The translations under genes were made by a program, and so were the position numbers. From positions 1-21,468 of the forward strand of contig JANBTH010000304.1 of assembly GCA_027578815.1 (NCBI GenBank): a stretch of 21,468 nucleotides of DNA, read 5' to 3'. This DNA is from Coemansia sp. RSA 1804 (taxonomy: Eukaryota; Kickxellomycota; Kickxellomycetes; Kickxellales; Kickxellaceae). Shown here one piece after another: positions 1-8,987 of this stretch (positions are counted from its first letter, which is position 1; each line of letters begins with the position of its first letter). Below the pieces are notes generated by a model, which worked only from the letters and a program-made list of their open reading frames with translations, was not told where the DNA came from and did not search any database.

Positions 1-114
1 GGGATGTGTGAACTCAAGTACATTATGACATGTGAGCAGCCTGCTGACTTCTTGACCAAACAGTTGCCATTTGAACCCTTCTCTAAACACAGAAAGGCTA
101 TTGGAATGAAGTAA
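1..114 (+). mobile_element. 3' end of Ty1/copia retrotransposon polyprotein (RNase H tail), 5' truncated by window
   Basis: Frame 1 is open from the first base to a TAA at 112-114 (37 codons). It contains the segment CEQPADFLTKQLP followed by FSKHRKAIGM. The pattern (A)D-x-LTK-x-LP and then a basic K-H-R...G stretch is the usual C-terminus of copia-type Pol, just after the RNase H domain. The stop is followed within 20 bases by a purine tract and a TG-starting sequence, as expected at the 3' end of an LTR element. The body lies outside the window, so whether the element is intact cannot be judged; the visible part has no internal stop. Confidence 0.85.
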
Positions 115-123
115 GCAGTGCTC

Positions 124-132
124 AAGGGGGAA
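124..132 (+). mobile_element. Polypurine tract of the copia element
   Basis: The nine purines AAGGGGGAA lie between the pol stop codon and the TGTTGA that starts the presumed LTR. This is the normal place and composition of the plus-strand priming site of an LTR retrotransposon. Confidence 0.75.
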
Positions 133-361
133 TGTTGAAATGTGTTATAGTATTAGTATTAGATTATCCGGAGATCACTGGTTATAAATCATTGTGATGT
201 TTCTCTGATTGTCTTTTCTCTTTTCTCTTTTCTTTATGGTTGATCCATTTAGTTGTTTTACTCTTTTAAAGATATTCATTGCCTCTTTCAACCTTACTAT
301 CAACATTTACTGTTTAGAATACTGTATTTCAAACAACCAATTCCAACACTATTTGTCAACA
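133..361 (+). repeat. 3' LTR of the copia element (3' boundary uncertain)
   Basis: The LTR should begin directly after the polypurine tract with TGTTGA (133-138). Matching inverted ends TCAACA occur at 300-305 and at 356-361, giving a 173- or 229-bp LTR; I list the longer. Inside are a TATA-like TATAAAT at 183-189 and a C/T-rich stretch at about 205-236, both common in LTR promoters. TGTTGAAA appears again at 393-400, so a slightly longer LTR is not excluded. The 5' LTR is outside the window, so the end and the target duplication cannot be fixed from this sequence. Confidence 0.6.
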
Positions 362-618
362 TTCACCACTCAATTGTTAGCTATTAGCATTATGTTGAAA
401 CTCCTTTTCCCAACTACTACAGTGTTATTTAATTAAATGTAATCATTAGAATAGTGAGGTTGTTAAAACTAAAATCCAACCCATTTATATATCAAGGTGT
501 GAAATAGCTGACATTCAGTCATTGGAAAATATGAATACACATTTGAAGGAGCATGTTAATTAATAACACTTTATATTGTAAAACCTAGCATTATCATTGA
601 AAATGAGTAACAATGGGG
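362..618. other. AT-rich spacer between LTR and Sac phosphatase 3' end
   Basis: This AT-rich stretch has no convincing coding frame. A 75-codon frame on the plus strand (209-436) runs through the LTR and is low-complexity F/L/I/T sequence, so I do not call it a gene. The 3' UTR and poly(A) site of the minus-strand Sac phosphatase gene should lie here. Confidence 0.5.
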
Positions 619-3504
619 TTATATCCATAATGCCTTGTGAATTCTGCTTGAGACCTTCTCAATTATGTTAATGTTTTGCTTGGCATCTGCTTCGCTGACA
701 ATTGGTGAGTTGACAACAAATGCCTTTCCTTCAAAGACAGGCTCTTGCATAGACTTTAGTGATAATGCTGCTGAGCATACAAATTCTGCCAGCATTTCAG
801 GATCCTGCTTCGAAAATGAGTCTAAGCAGACCAATGAAGATTTTGGCATAGTTGGCTTCACCCTCACACTATCAACAGTGTCTGCAGAGTTTTGCTCTTC
901 CACATTGCTACCCTCAGCTATACTGGTCAGCGACACCTCCCGGGGTTGTTCTGGTAGCTGCTGCATTATAACTTGTGATTTGCTGACCATTTTGCATGAG
1001 ATGTAGCTTTGAACTCTGGTTGGCATGCCACTAGATGTAGTAGTTGAGCTGCTTGTGGTGTCATCTAATTGAGAGGCTGGCGGAGGCAGTGGCCCAACAC
1101 TGGAGATGTTCTGTTCACTACCAGAGTTAAATCGTGCAATAGCAGTCTCAAAGAAAAATACAATACCATGATTGTATACCGGATCCAATGATTGTGGTGT
1201 TTTTGTGTCCGTGATGTATGCCCCATGTTGGATTGCACGAAGCCGAGCTAAATCAATGTTCAGAAACTCGGTAACCTTTTCCATCTGATAGTGATAACGG
1301 CAAATGTACACTGCTAGATCGGTAAGGATTAGCACAGCATCAGCCTCCTCACATGTGCGGGCGGTGTTTAGCGAAAGTGATGATTGTACAATACACGCCA
1401 CATGAATGACCTCGCCATCATTTACCACAATGGCCACGCTTGCTTCAATAGCAGCCTGGCGTGCCCGTGTTAGCTGAATAGCCTGGTCTGGTTCGTGTGA
1501 GCGAAGATCTACTAGTGTGCGATAGACTGCCTCGGCATTGTGGTTTCCCATGATAAAGTCTAGAACGGACTGTGAAAAGTAGTCGCGAAAGGTGCTAATC
1601 CAGAGCCTGGCAATGGAGTATGAGGCATCACTCACAACACCGCCAATGTTTCTTTTCCCTGTGCGTGTAAAGTCGCCTTTCATTGCAGATGTTCCAGCAT
1701 ACTGCCTGCTGATATAATCGCCGTTATTCGCCCACAGGTGGTTCAGCATTTGTTCCAGACCGTCGTAGGCAGCCAGGCCCTTTTCAGGTGCCGTATGAAC
1801 ACCCAGGCGTACAAGTTGCTCGTTCAGCACAAATCTTGCAAAAGCGCTCTGGACAACGTTGGTTCTATCAAGGCAGTCCATGCAATTGATGCGAAACACA
1901 CCATTTTGAGCTGTGAGCTCCTGAGTCCCTGAATGCCAATAATATCCCACGTTGCTGATTTCGTGCTGCAGCTGCGCGACCAGCTGTTTAATATTTTCAA
2001 AGCGCATTCCATGTGTCTCACGGTGAAAGTCCCATGGGATATACCTGACAAACTGCGCATCGACCAGATCATCCGCAACGCATATCCCGACCAAAGTGGC
2101 ATATTTGGATCCGACGACTGCCTCGCGGCCTTTGTGCTCGACCAAGTTAACTAGAATCTGTCGGCCCAAACGTTTGATTTCGCGTCGCAGATGGGCTGCG
2201 CAGACGACAACATTATCATCGTCACTTCCAACGACCACAGGTGCTGGGTGTAGACTAGAAGACGATTGTTTCCAGAGGAAGGGAATTGAGCCGCGCGTCT
2301 GAATAAAACTGCAATAATGAACACCTTGACCGCCTGTATCTATTGCAAGTATTTGTTCCGTTTCCACAAAGTTGGCAACATACCCTTCAGAGTTTGCTCC
2401 GCGACGTTCATACCGCATCCCAATACGATGTACGCACCGTCTAGATATAACCGATACATGAAAGTTGTCGCCGTTGACTGCTGTGCATGCAGCGACCTGC
2501 ACACATCCTTGAATCATTGGCAGCGTCCATTCATATGCCCCTTGTTTTATCAGAGGTTGAAGCAAATTGCGGTTAAACCAGTAGTCATGGCAGGCTGTCT
2601 GCGATAGCAGCAGCCCTTGGCTGTTGTCAGGTAGATGTCCGCCTTTGGTCTGAAGCGACCGCGTCAAGTCATATGTGTAGGAGTAAAATACGCCACTTGA
2701 TCTGAACAAGCGCACAATTTCATCGACGATGCGCCGTTCCATGGGCTCGACGGATCCAGGTCCTTGTGTTTGGTTTGTGTCCATGGTCTCGTTAATAGAT
2801 GGTATTGAGGACTCTGCGCGACCGCGCCTAAGCATCTTTGTGATTTGCGGCGATATCCAGTTTGCAATCGGATCGTTGGGCAGATTATTGGGACGGTCTT
2901 GGTCTGTCTGGCCCACATTATCTTCGCCCGGTTCCGGATTATTAGCACGCCATGTCTGAAGTCTTGCCTTACCGCTCTGATAGTCAAGAGGCAACGCCAT
3001 CACAGAGCTGATTTCGTATGTGTTGCATCCTCCAATAGTACCACAGTCTTTGCTGCCAGTCACAACAAGGATATAGCTGTGTATATTCAACGAAAACAAA
3101 CCAACGATTGCATGAACAGGCAGTGAGAGATACTCGCCCGGTTCTGCTTTTGAACGATCCTCTTTCGCCACATCTACACACGACGGCGCATAAGATAAAA
3201 CGGAAATGTAGCTTTGTCTGCTGTTAGATGGACAGAGTGGCTATTCAGCTAAGAATGAAAAATAGGTGACCACCAAAAGCAGCTCTGTCTGACACACCAA
3301 ATAAAACCTACCATACGCCTTCACATGTCCGTCGAACCGAACCAAAAGGTGCTTTTCAGGAAAGTCAATACTCTGAAGATGATATCCGTCTTCTGAAAGA
3401 CAGAGAATGCTCTGTTTGATCTGCACTTGCACCGGCTCTTCTCCTTTCTTCCGGCTGCTACGTGCGTGCTGCTGGGTTGGCGGCTGCTCTAATTCAACGG
3501 CCAT
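619..3504 (-). CDS. Sac-domain phosphoinositide phosphatase, INPP5F/Sac2-like (2 exons)
   Basis: The coding sequence is 3504-3312 joined to 3173-619, giving 915 residues. The second exon alone begins at a GTG in frame, not an ATG; joining it to the upstream ATG exon across a GT..AG intron keeps the frame and completes the N-terminal beta region of the Sac domain. The catalytic P-loop NCMDCLDRTN is intact, a C-x5-R-T motif with nucleophile Cys at about 495 and Arg at about 501. Upstream motifs FYSYTYDLTRS and DYWFN are also typical of Sac domains. Residues roughly 630-740 resemble the hSac2 homology domain of INPP5F, which is why I prefer that subfamily to Sac1; there is no transmembrane segment as in Sac1. 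The C-terminal 150 residues are Ser/Thr/Gln-rich and probably disordered. Expected activity is dephosphorylation of phosphoinositides, PI4P in the INPP5F group, on endosomal or Golgi membranes; substrate is inferred from the family. Confidence 0.88.
3174..3311 (-). other. Intron of the Sac phosphatase gene
   Basis: On the minus strand the donor is TATG|GTAGGT and the acceptor is GTGTGTAG|ATG, 138 nt. Exon 1 ends in phase 1 and the joined codon is GAT (Asp65). The intron contains in-frame stops, so it cannot be read through. Confidence 0.8.
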
Positions 3505-3992
3505 GTCTAAAGCAGAAAAACACCAATGTATTGCGACAGTACTGGAGAAAAAAGTGTAAAACAGGCTGACGATTGTAGATAACTAAAAAAATACAATAAT
3601 AGACCGAGTGGAGGAGAAATGCTGCAATACTTTATTTGGTGGCAAAGCAGTTTATTAGACTTTTTTTCAGTAGTTTGCGTTGCAGCCCACACGCCAAAAA
3701 GGGCCACACCTCCTCATATTACAGTGCAAATCTGCTATGCCAGCAAACACAAAAATGCTCTTCCTTTTTTTTCCAAAAGGCCAAAGGAAAGATGAGCAGA
3801 GCAGAAAGACCTCTGGTAATATCCATACAGAAAGAAGGCAAAGGTGTAAATGTGGTTTGTTGGTTCATTGTGTTATCCAACTTGCGAATGAGCCTGAAAA
3901 ACAGAGAGGTTCATTACTGTAGAAGCAGCAGCAAAAAGAGCAGACGGAAAAGTAGCAACCCTGCTTTTAAAAAAAAGATACACATAACGTTG
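3505..3992. other. Intergenic: Sac phosphatase promoter and SEC22 3' region
   Basis: This 488-nt gap lies between two minus-strand genes. It has T- and A-rich runs (for example around 3661-3667 and 3766-3772) and no homology-bearing frame; the short ORFs on both strands are low complexity. The 5' leader of the Sac gene and 3' UTR of SEC22 should be here. I see no clear TATA box or RNA gene. Confidence 0.5.
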
Positions 3993-4646
3993 TTAAAACA
4001 GCTTGTAGCGGAGATATATAACCAGAATAAAGCCAAGGATTATTGCTGCCGGAATGCCATACTTGCGGTATAGCGCCTCGAGATTCAGCCGCCGCGTTGC
4101 CTTACGGTACTTTTCCGACTCTCCACGCAGCTGGTACGACAGGGTGCTCATGCGATCCAGACTATCCCCACGCCAAAGAAGATCTTCCATGTTCTTGGTC
4201 ATGATCTGAGTTACATCACGCAGATCCTCGTTGAGCTTGGTCATATTTTGCTGTGTTCGCGAGTCCTCGTATATGCGCTTTGTCTTCTGTATAAATGTAT
4301 CAAACTTTATAAAGGCGTATGGACGAAGATTGCTCTGTTCGATTTCGCTGCCATAGCTCATGTAGAACTCTTTCGACAATTCATCCAAGTAGCTGAAAGC
4401 CAGCTTGCGTGGCAACGATTTGTCGCATATACACAGGTAGCAGACGCCCTGGTCCAGAAGATAGTGAAGGTAGTATGGACCTGAATCGATTGAACACATG
4501 GGCTCTGATTGCAGGTTAAGCTTTTTGAATATCGCCTTTGCTTGGGATTTGTACTCTGCTAGTTCCGATTCTGCCTGTTCATCGTCCATGGATGCTGCCA
4601 AAGGAAGGCCGTCCACAACACGCGCAATTATAGTAGACTTTACCAT
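3993..4646 (-). CDS. SEC22: R-SNARE Sec22, ER-Golgi vesicle fusion
   Basis: This single-exon gene encodes 217 residues, close to the 214-215 of yeast and animal Sec22. The N-terminus MVKSTIIARVVDGLPLAASM matches the first longin-domain strand of the family; the longin domain spans about 1-120, with the conserved RKLAFSYLDELSKEF helix. The SNARE motif runs about 130-190 and carries the zero-layer arginine at Arg159 in DLLWRGDSLDRM. A C-terminal membrane anchor covers about 197-213. Sec22 sits in ER and cis-Golgi membranes and pairs with Qa, Qb and Qc SNAREs in both directions of ER-Golgi traffic. It starts 398 bp from the divergent GPI14 start. The assignment is secure. Confidence 0.96.
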   Translation of the reverse strand: MVKSTIIARVVDGLPLAASMDDEQAESELAEYKSQAKAIFKKLNLQSEPMCSIDSGPYYLHYLLDQGVCYLCICDKSLPRKLAFSYLDELSKEFYMSYGSEIEQSNLRPYAFIKFDTFIQKTKRIYEDSRTQQNMTKLNEDLRDVTQIMTKNMEDLLWRGDSLDRMSTLSYQLRGESEKYRKATRRLNLEALYRKYGIPAAIILGFILVIYLRYKLF

Positions 4647-5044
4647 ATTCTCACCGGGTTTGATTCAGAATGGACAAGACAAGGAAGAAGAAATTCAACA
4701 GTATAAAGCAGAGAAGAAAGAAACAAAAAAGGTGATGCCAAAGCGCTTGAAAGTTTAGCAAAAGGCTTTTTGGACGATTGTGACGATACACGCTTTTTTA
4801 TAGCCTGTTGGTTGTTGGAGCTGCGTGATTGGGGGAATTGGTGTCTTTTTTCTGCTTTGGCTCGTGTTGACGAAAGCAAAGCGAGAGAGGCAAGAGGAGC
4901 TAGCTTTAAAAAGCCGGACAGCCTTCCTCCTATTTTTTTCTCCTCGTATAGCACTCTTTTCTCATCTTCAAGCCAAGCTGTTCCTTTTTCAATTCCACAT
5001 ATCGTTTATAGTTCTTATATCGGCATATGAGCTGGTGACACTAC
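4647..5044. promoter_or_regulatory. Divergent promoter region SEC22 / GPI14
   Basis: The 398-nt spacer lies between two start codons facing away from each other. It is rich in A/G on the plus strand near SEC22 and in T/C near GPI14. I cannot point to a specific factor site. Frames seen across it in both directions lack family resemblance. Confidence 0.45.
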
Positions 5045-6334
5045 ATGGTGCGCTTGCTGACTGCTTACCGCGTTTCTGTGGGCGGGCTTCTTCTGCGCGT
5101 GTGTATGCTTCTTTATGGTCTCTGGCAAGACGCACACATGACTGTAAAGTACACAGATATCGACTATAGTGTATTTACCGATGCCGCGCGCTTTGTCTGG
5201 ACCGGAAACAGCCCATATCAGCGGTCAACATACAGATACACACCTCTCCTTGCGTGGATGTTAACGCCAAACATATGGCTGCATCCGACGTTTGGGAAAT
5301 GGTTGTTTGTCGCTTGCGACTGCGTTGTAGGCGTGCTAATCATTCTTATCATAAAAGCACGAGGTGCCAGCGACAAAACAGCTGCGGCTTACGCTGCTCT
5401 CTGGCTTCTCAATCCGCAGGTTGCCACCATATCCACAAGAGGAAGTGCCGAGTCTCTTGTGTGTGCGGTTGTGATGGCCTCTCTCTATGCCTTTCAGCAA
5501 AAAAGGGCTGTCGGCGGGTCGATTCTATTTGGAATTGCAGTGCATCTAAAGATATACCCAATAATATATGCGCTTCCAATTCTTGTTGTGCTTGACGGCT
5601 CGTTGTTCTGGCCAAAAAAGAAGCTACAGAAAAGCAATACGCCTGGGACACGGGAACGCACTAGCTGGAACACAATAGCAGGCCTGTTTAATCGGGATCG
5701 GCTGTGCTTCTTTGTGGTTAGTGCCGCTGTGTTTCTGTCTCTTAACATGCTGATGTACAATGTCTACGGTGACGAGTTTCTGGAAGAGACATACTTGTAT
5801 CATATTGTGCGCAAGGACCATCGGCACAACTATTCCATGTGGTTCCTACCGATATACCTACGGTTTTCGTCGTCTGAAAGCCTTGCCATGGGCTTCTTGT
5901 CATTTATCCCACAGCTTGCGGTTGTCGTGATGCTTGGAGTTTCCTTTGGGACAGATCTGTATTTTGCTGTCTTTGCACAGACATTTGGCTTTGTTGCTTA
6001 TAACAAGGTGTGTACAGCACAGTACTTTATGTGGTACATATGTTTCCTGCCCATTATCTGGCCATTCAACACGCAAAAGTTTATCTTCAAGGGTGCGCTG
6101 GTAGTCGGTGTTTGGTTTGGATCGCAAGCAATCTACCTGCAGCAGGCATACAAACTCGAGTTTCTTGGAGAAAACACGTTCAATTTGCTGTGGTTGGCAA
6201 GCATGGTCATATTTATTGCAAACAATCTGATCTTGAGTCAAATAATAGCGTCCCAGCGGATTGTGCCCTTCTTCGGTGCCACTGGTGGTCGGCAAGGTCA
6301 AGCACAGGCACAAATTGCAAAGAAGAACCAATAG
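5045..6334 (+). CDS. GPI14: GPI mannosyltransferase 1 (PIG-M/Gpi14), ER
   Basis: The product is 429 residues, within the usual size of PIG-M/Gpi14. It is a multi-pass ER membrane enzyme that adds the first alpha-1,4 mannose to GlcN-(acyl)PI from dolichol-phosphate mannose. The luminal DxD motif lies in YTDIDYSVFTDAARF (Asp38, Asp40), followed by the family signatures SPYQRSTYRYTPLLAW and HLKIYPIIYALPI. Later signatures include HNYSMWFLPIYL and FNKVCTAQYF-like AYNKVCTAQYFMWYICFLP. The chosen ATG gives a short N-terminal membrane segment before the DxD loop, as in homologues. The partner subunit PBN1/PIG-X is not in this window. No intron is needed. Confidence 0.96.
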   Translation: MVRLLTAYRVSVGGLLLRVCMLLYGLWQDAHMTVKYTDIDYSVFTDAARFVWTGNSPYQRSTYRYTPLLAWMLTPNIWLHPTFGKWLFVACDCVVGVLIILIIKARGASDKTAAAYAALWLLNPQVATISTRGSAESLVCAVVMASLYAFQQKRAVGGSILFGIAVHLKIYPIIYALPILVVLDGSLFWPKKKLQKSNTPGTRERTSWNTIAGLFNRDRLCFFVVSAAVFLSLNMLMYNVYGDEFLEETYLYHIVRKDHRHNYSMWFLPIYLRFSSSESLAMGFLSFIPQLAVVVMLGVSFGTDLYFAVFAQTFGFVAYNKVCTAQYFMWYICFLPIIWPFNTQKFIFKGALVVGVWFGSQAIYLQQAYKLEFLGENTFNLLWLASMVIFIANNLILSQIIASQRIVPFFGATGGRQGQAQAQIAKKNQ

Positions 6335-6495
6335 GTTATGCTATATTGCGATTTTTTTTATTTACTTGTAGCTTTATGCCACTAGAGAAAGGATGTCCTT
6401 GAGTTGTTTGGGTTGTTCATTATTAAAAAGAAATGACAGTCGAGGAAAGAAAAGGAAAAAAAGGTAGTCGCTGAAAATATACTCGTTTGCTTATT
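6335..6495. other. Convergent 3' spacer, GPI14 / NMNAT
   Basis: This 161-nt A/T-rich spacer lies between two convergent stop codons. Both 3' UTRs and poly(A) sites must fit here or overlap. T-runs at 6352-6359 and A-rich stretches at 6424-6462 are the only marked features. Confidence 0.4.
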
Positions 6496-7675
6496 CTAGT
6501 CAAATGCGTAAGAAACATAATCTCGCTTTCTTGTTAACTTTTTCGAATACAACAAATTGTCAAAAATGTACCGCATCACAGCGTCTGGGACAAGATATTT
6601 GATTGACATCTTTCGTTTGACAAAGAGACGTACCTTGGTTGAGCTAATGTCATTATATATGACCTGCTTGACAACATGGATGTTGTCCTTGTGTTCATAC
6701 AAGATGTCATGCGACAGCAGAAACTCCCACACATCAGTTCCTGTACGCTCTATCACCATACAGCCAAATTGACCAAGAATATGGTGCAAGTCCTCGGATG
6801 CCCACACATCCTTCCTTCCCATCGACTCAATAAGATCGCCGCCTGCGAGGAGCAGAATCTGTATCTTGCGGGTCTCACCGTCAGGGAGTACCATGCCACC
6901 CATATTCCCGTTGAGCTCTTCGTCAAAGTGGTCTAGAACGACGGCCGTGCGCTGATACGATGGCTGCAGTGCCTCCCAGCTGTCGACCATTAGCCATGTT
7001 GAGCTGGTTTCTGTGGCTAGCTCACACATCCTTACACGATGAACAGCTGGCGCAAGCCCCTCCTTTTGATAGTAGTCGGATACCGGCGAAAAGTACCCTC
7101 CGATTAGCTCGTATTTTGAGTGAATATTGAAATAATCAGCCGCCATTTCTATGTGTTTCTGCATATGTTGACAAGCGCATCATTGTCATTCTTTTCACAA
7201 ATTAGTCTAGACATGTCACAAAAAGCACAGTATAATTGAATATTAGACAAAACCAGCCTCTGTCCAAAATGCTCAAGAGGAACTTACCAAACATGCGAAG
7301 GTGTAGATATGTCACTGGCGAGTAGGATCCGCAAGCAACCAGAACCAGCGGAGTCTTTGACGAGTCTACAGGTGTAAGGCAGAATATGCACACAGACACA
7401 CGACTAGTTTGAATGGATGTGTGCAGAGGGCATTTCAAGCCCCACGTTTATCTGTGGAGCGGCAGTCGTGTGCATGGCAGTTGATATAACCAACACAAAG
7501 ACACACATACTATGGCACCATGAAAGCGCCTAATTGCACAGTACATACCTTGCATGGACTTTGCAAGCTTGTGTGTAGGAAAACTGTATCCTGGCGGTGG
7601 AGTTCCTTGCGAATTACTCGTGTACGGTTCGGCCCCGTCTTGGCGAGGAATTCCATCGGTGATTGGTTCGCCCAT
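6496..7675 (-). CDS. NMA1: Nicotinamide/nicotinate mononucleotide adenylyltransferase (3 exons)
   Basis: Exons are 7675-7549, 7365-7288 and 7148-6496, giving 285 residues. NMNAT joins NMN or NaMN to the AMP of ATP to make NAD or deamido-NAD. The nucleotide-binding signature GSYSPVTYLHLRMFE (residues 55-69, with the conserved Thr61 and His64) is split between exon 2 and exon 3, and splicing restores the Glu-Met-Ala that follows. The second nucleotide-binding motif, ISSTKVR, is near residues 236-242. Other matches are GGYFSPVSDYYQKEGL and the LLLAGGDL strand. Exon 1 supplies the N-terminal extension with SFPTHKL, typical of fungal Nma proteins. The ATG at 7673-7675 is chosen because it is the only one that yields this extension. 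The gene symbol follows the yeast paralogues NMA1/NMA2 and could be either. Confidence 0.93.
7149..7287 (-). other. NMNAT intron 2
   Basis: Donor TTTG|GTAAGT and acceptor CATAG|AA, 139 nt, phase 1. The joined codon is GAA, the conserved Glu after HLRMF. An alternative CAG 14 bases upstream would shift the frame. Confidence 0.85.
7366..7548 (-). other. NMNAT intron 1
   Basis: Donor CAAG|GTATGT and acceptor CCTGTAG|AC, 183 nt, phase 1, with joined codon GAC (Asp43). It is the longest of the six introns in the window. Confidence 0.85.
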
Positions 7676-8206
7676 AGTATAGTGTGCGTGTTTATGGCTC
7701 GTGGCAATTGGCTTTAAACAAATTCGTAGACAAGGCCAACTCGGGTGGCTGAAAGGGCTGTAGAAACTATAGGTTGGCAAAAACAAAAAAAGAAAGGAAA
7801 AAGAAAAGAAAAAGAAAATGCTACTGCTGCTATTGCTTCCTATCTTGACAAGCTGGCGTGAAAAGGGTGTAGTCGTTTTTTTTACTTTAACTTTTAAACG
7901 TTTATCTTTGGGTCCTCAAAATCGTTGGATTCCGGAAACAATGGGCACTGAACCTATGCGTGTCATAGCGCAAAAAGACGAGCCAATGGCATAAAGAATA
8001 ATTTATTTGGATCTGTTCACTGTGCTAAAGACCGTAACAAGAAACTGTTGTGCTGAGAGTCGAAGCTGTTCTAACAAAGACAAAAAGCAAGAGCTGGTTT
8101 ATTGCAGATCAAATAGAGAATGTTAACTTGGAAATACATCATGTTACATGCTGGTGCACACAACGTACTTTTGCGACTGGGTTTGCAGGGTCTCATTGAA
8201 GCATTG
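7676..8206. other. Intergenic: NMNAT promoter and 3' region of cysteine-pair gene
   Basis: This 531-nt gap lies between two minus-strand genes. It contains a nearly pure purine tract on the plus strand at about 7779-7819, i.e. a pyrimidine tract about 100 bp upstream of the NMNAT start on its own strand, a common fungal promoter feature. No coding frame with family resemblance and no RNA gene are seen. Confidence 0.5.
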
Positions 8207-8558
8207 CTACTTTTGCGGTAGCTTGCATTCCTCACACTCGCTTTTGTGCTTATCAATGGTTGGTTTTGATAAAAGCGATTGCCTGGCATTTCTATATTAC
8301 ACAGTTACACATTGAAACAGCATGGATAAGTAACGACACGATATTAATATTTCTGCGGACAGTACATGTAATACTGGAAACGTTGCGCATTGAATAAACA
8401 GACATCACAAAAGACCCCACATACCTTCTTTCCTTGCAGGCACGCTGGAATTCGTTCCATTCTTTTAGACATTTGCGCCGATCGCCGTTGTTTTCCAAAA
8501 GACACTCTTCAAGAGGTTTGTAATCGCATGGCGGTAGAGACGTTAAATCCCGATCCAT
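8207..8558 (-). CDS. Small cysteine-pair (CX9C-like) protein, 2 exons, possibly mitochondrial intermembrane space
   Basis: Exon 1 (8558-8425) joins exon 2 (8291-8207) to give 72 residues. Cysteines are at 11, 19, 30, 41, 64 and 67. The core CLLENNGDRRKC and CLKEWNEFQRAC forms two C-x10-C helices-to-be, close to the twin CX9C fold of intermembrane-space proteins imported by Mia40. The second segment resembles, from memory, the C-L-x-x-N-N-x-D-R-x-x-C block of Cox23/CHCHD7, but the spacings (x7, x10, x10) differ from that family and from Cmc4. Exon 2 adds a C-x2-C pair (CEEC) near the end. There is no presequence, as expected for such proteins. The divergent neighbour is the Atg38-like gene. 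Function is not established; the CHCH-type call is an inference from cysteine spacing. Confidence 0.65.
8292..8424 (-). other. Intron of the cysteine-pair gene
   Basis: Donor AAGAAG|GTATGT and acceptor AATATAG|A, 133 nt, phase 2, joined codon AGA. A second AG nine bases downstream (8283-8284) is also in frame and would remove three residues. Confidence 0.75.
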
Positions 8559-8987
8559 TTCTAGACAATATAGTTTTGATGATGCGGTTGCTGTATATGG
8601 TGCCTGTCTAATAGCCGATGCTAATGTGATCTGGCATCAATTGGCTTGTTTTCTAGTGCCGATCCCGTACGCCGGCTTATGGAAGCCACTTCATGTGAAT
8701 ATGCCAATGATTATCTGTGAGGCCGATACTTGCCATGCCAAGCCATTGTGTGTTTATTTCCTTTCTGTAACCGGCTTCTAAGGCAGCAATGTAAAAACAC
8801 GTTAGTTTAAAGGGGAAATATAGCTTTTCCTATTTGCCTTATATTAGTCATGCATGGCGCTCCCATAAGTTTATACAGCTTGCACTGAAATACAAGGCAG
8901 AAAGACTTGCCATCCACCTCATTATCCGCGAGTTCAAAAAGCCTTATCAAAAAATTGTAGTCATAATATATTTTTTACGCTTAAAAC
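8559..8987. promoter_or_regulatory. Divergent promoter region, cysteine-pair gene / ATG38-like gene
   Basis: The 429-nt spacer lies between two divergent starts. The last 50 bases before the plus-strand ATG are strongly A/T-rich (ATAATATATTTTTT near 8964-8977). No recognisable factor site or RNA gene is seen. Confidence 0.45.

Noticed and set aside
209..436. Plus-strand 75-codon frame in and beyond the LTR
   Set aside because: Hydrophobic low-complexity translation of AT/CT-rich LTR sequence.
4640..4954. Minus-strand 104-codon frame upstream of SEC22
   Set aside because: Low-complexity Ser/Lys/Leu sequence across a promoter region, out of frame with SEC22, no family resemblance.
5900..6331. 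Minus-strand 143-codon frame opposite GPI14
   Set aside because: Antisense shadow of a securely identified gene.
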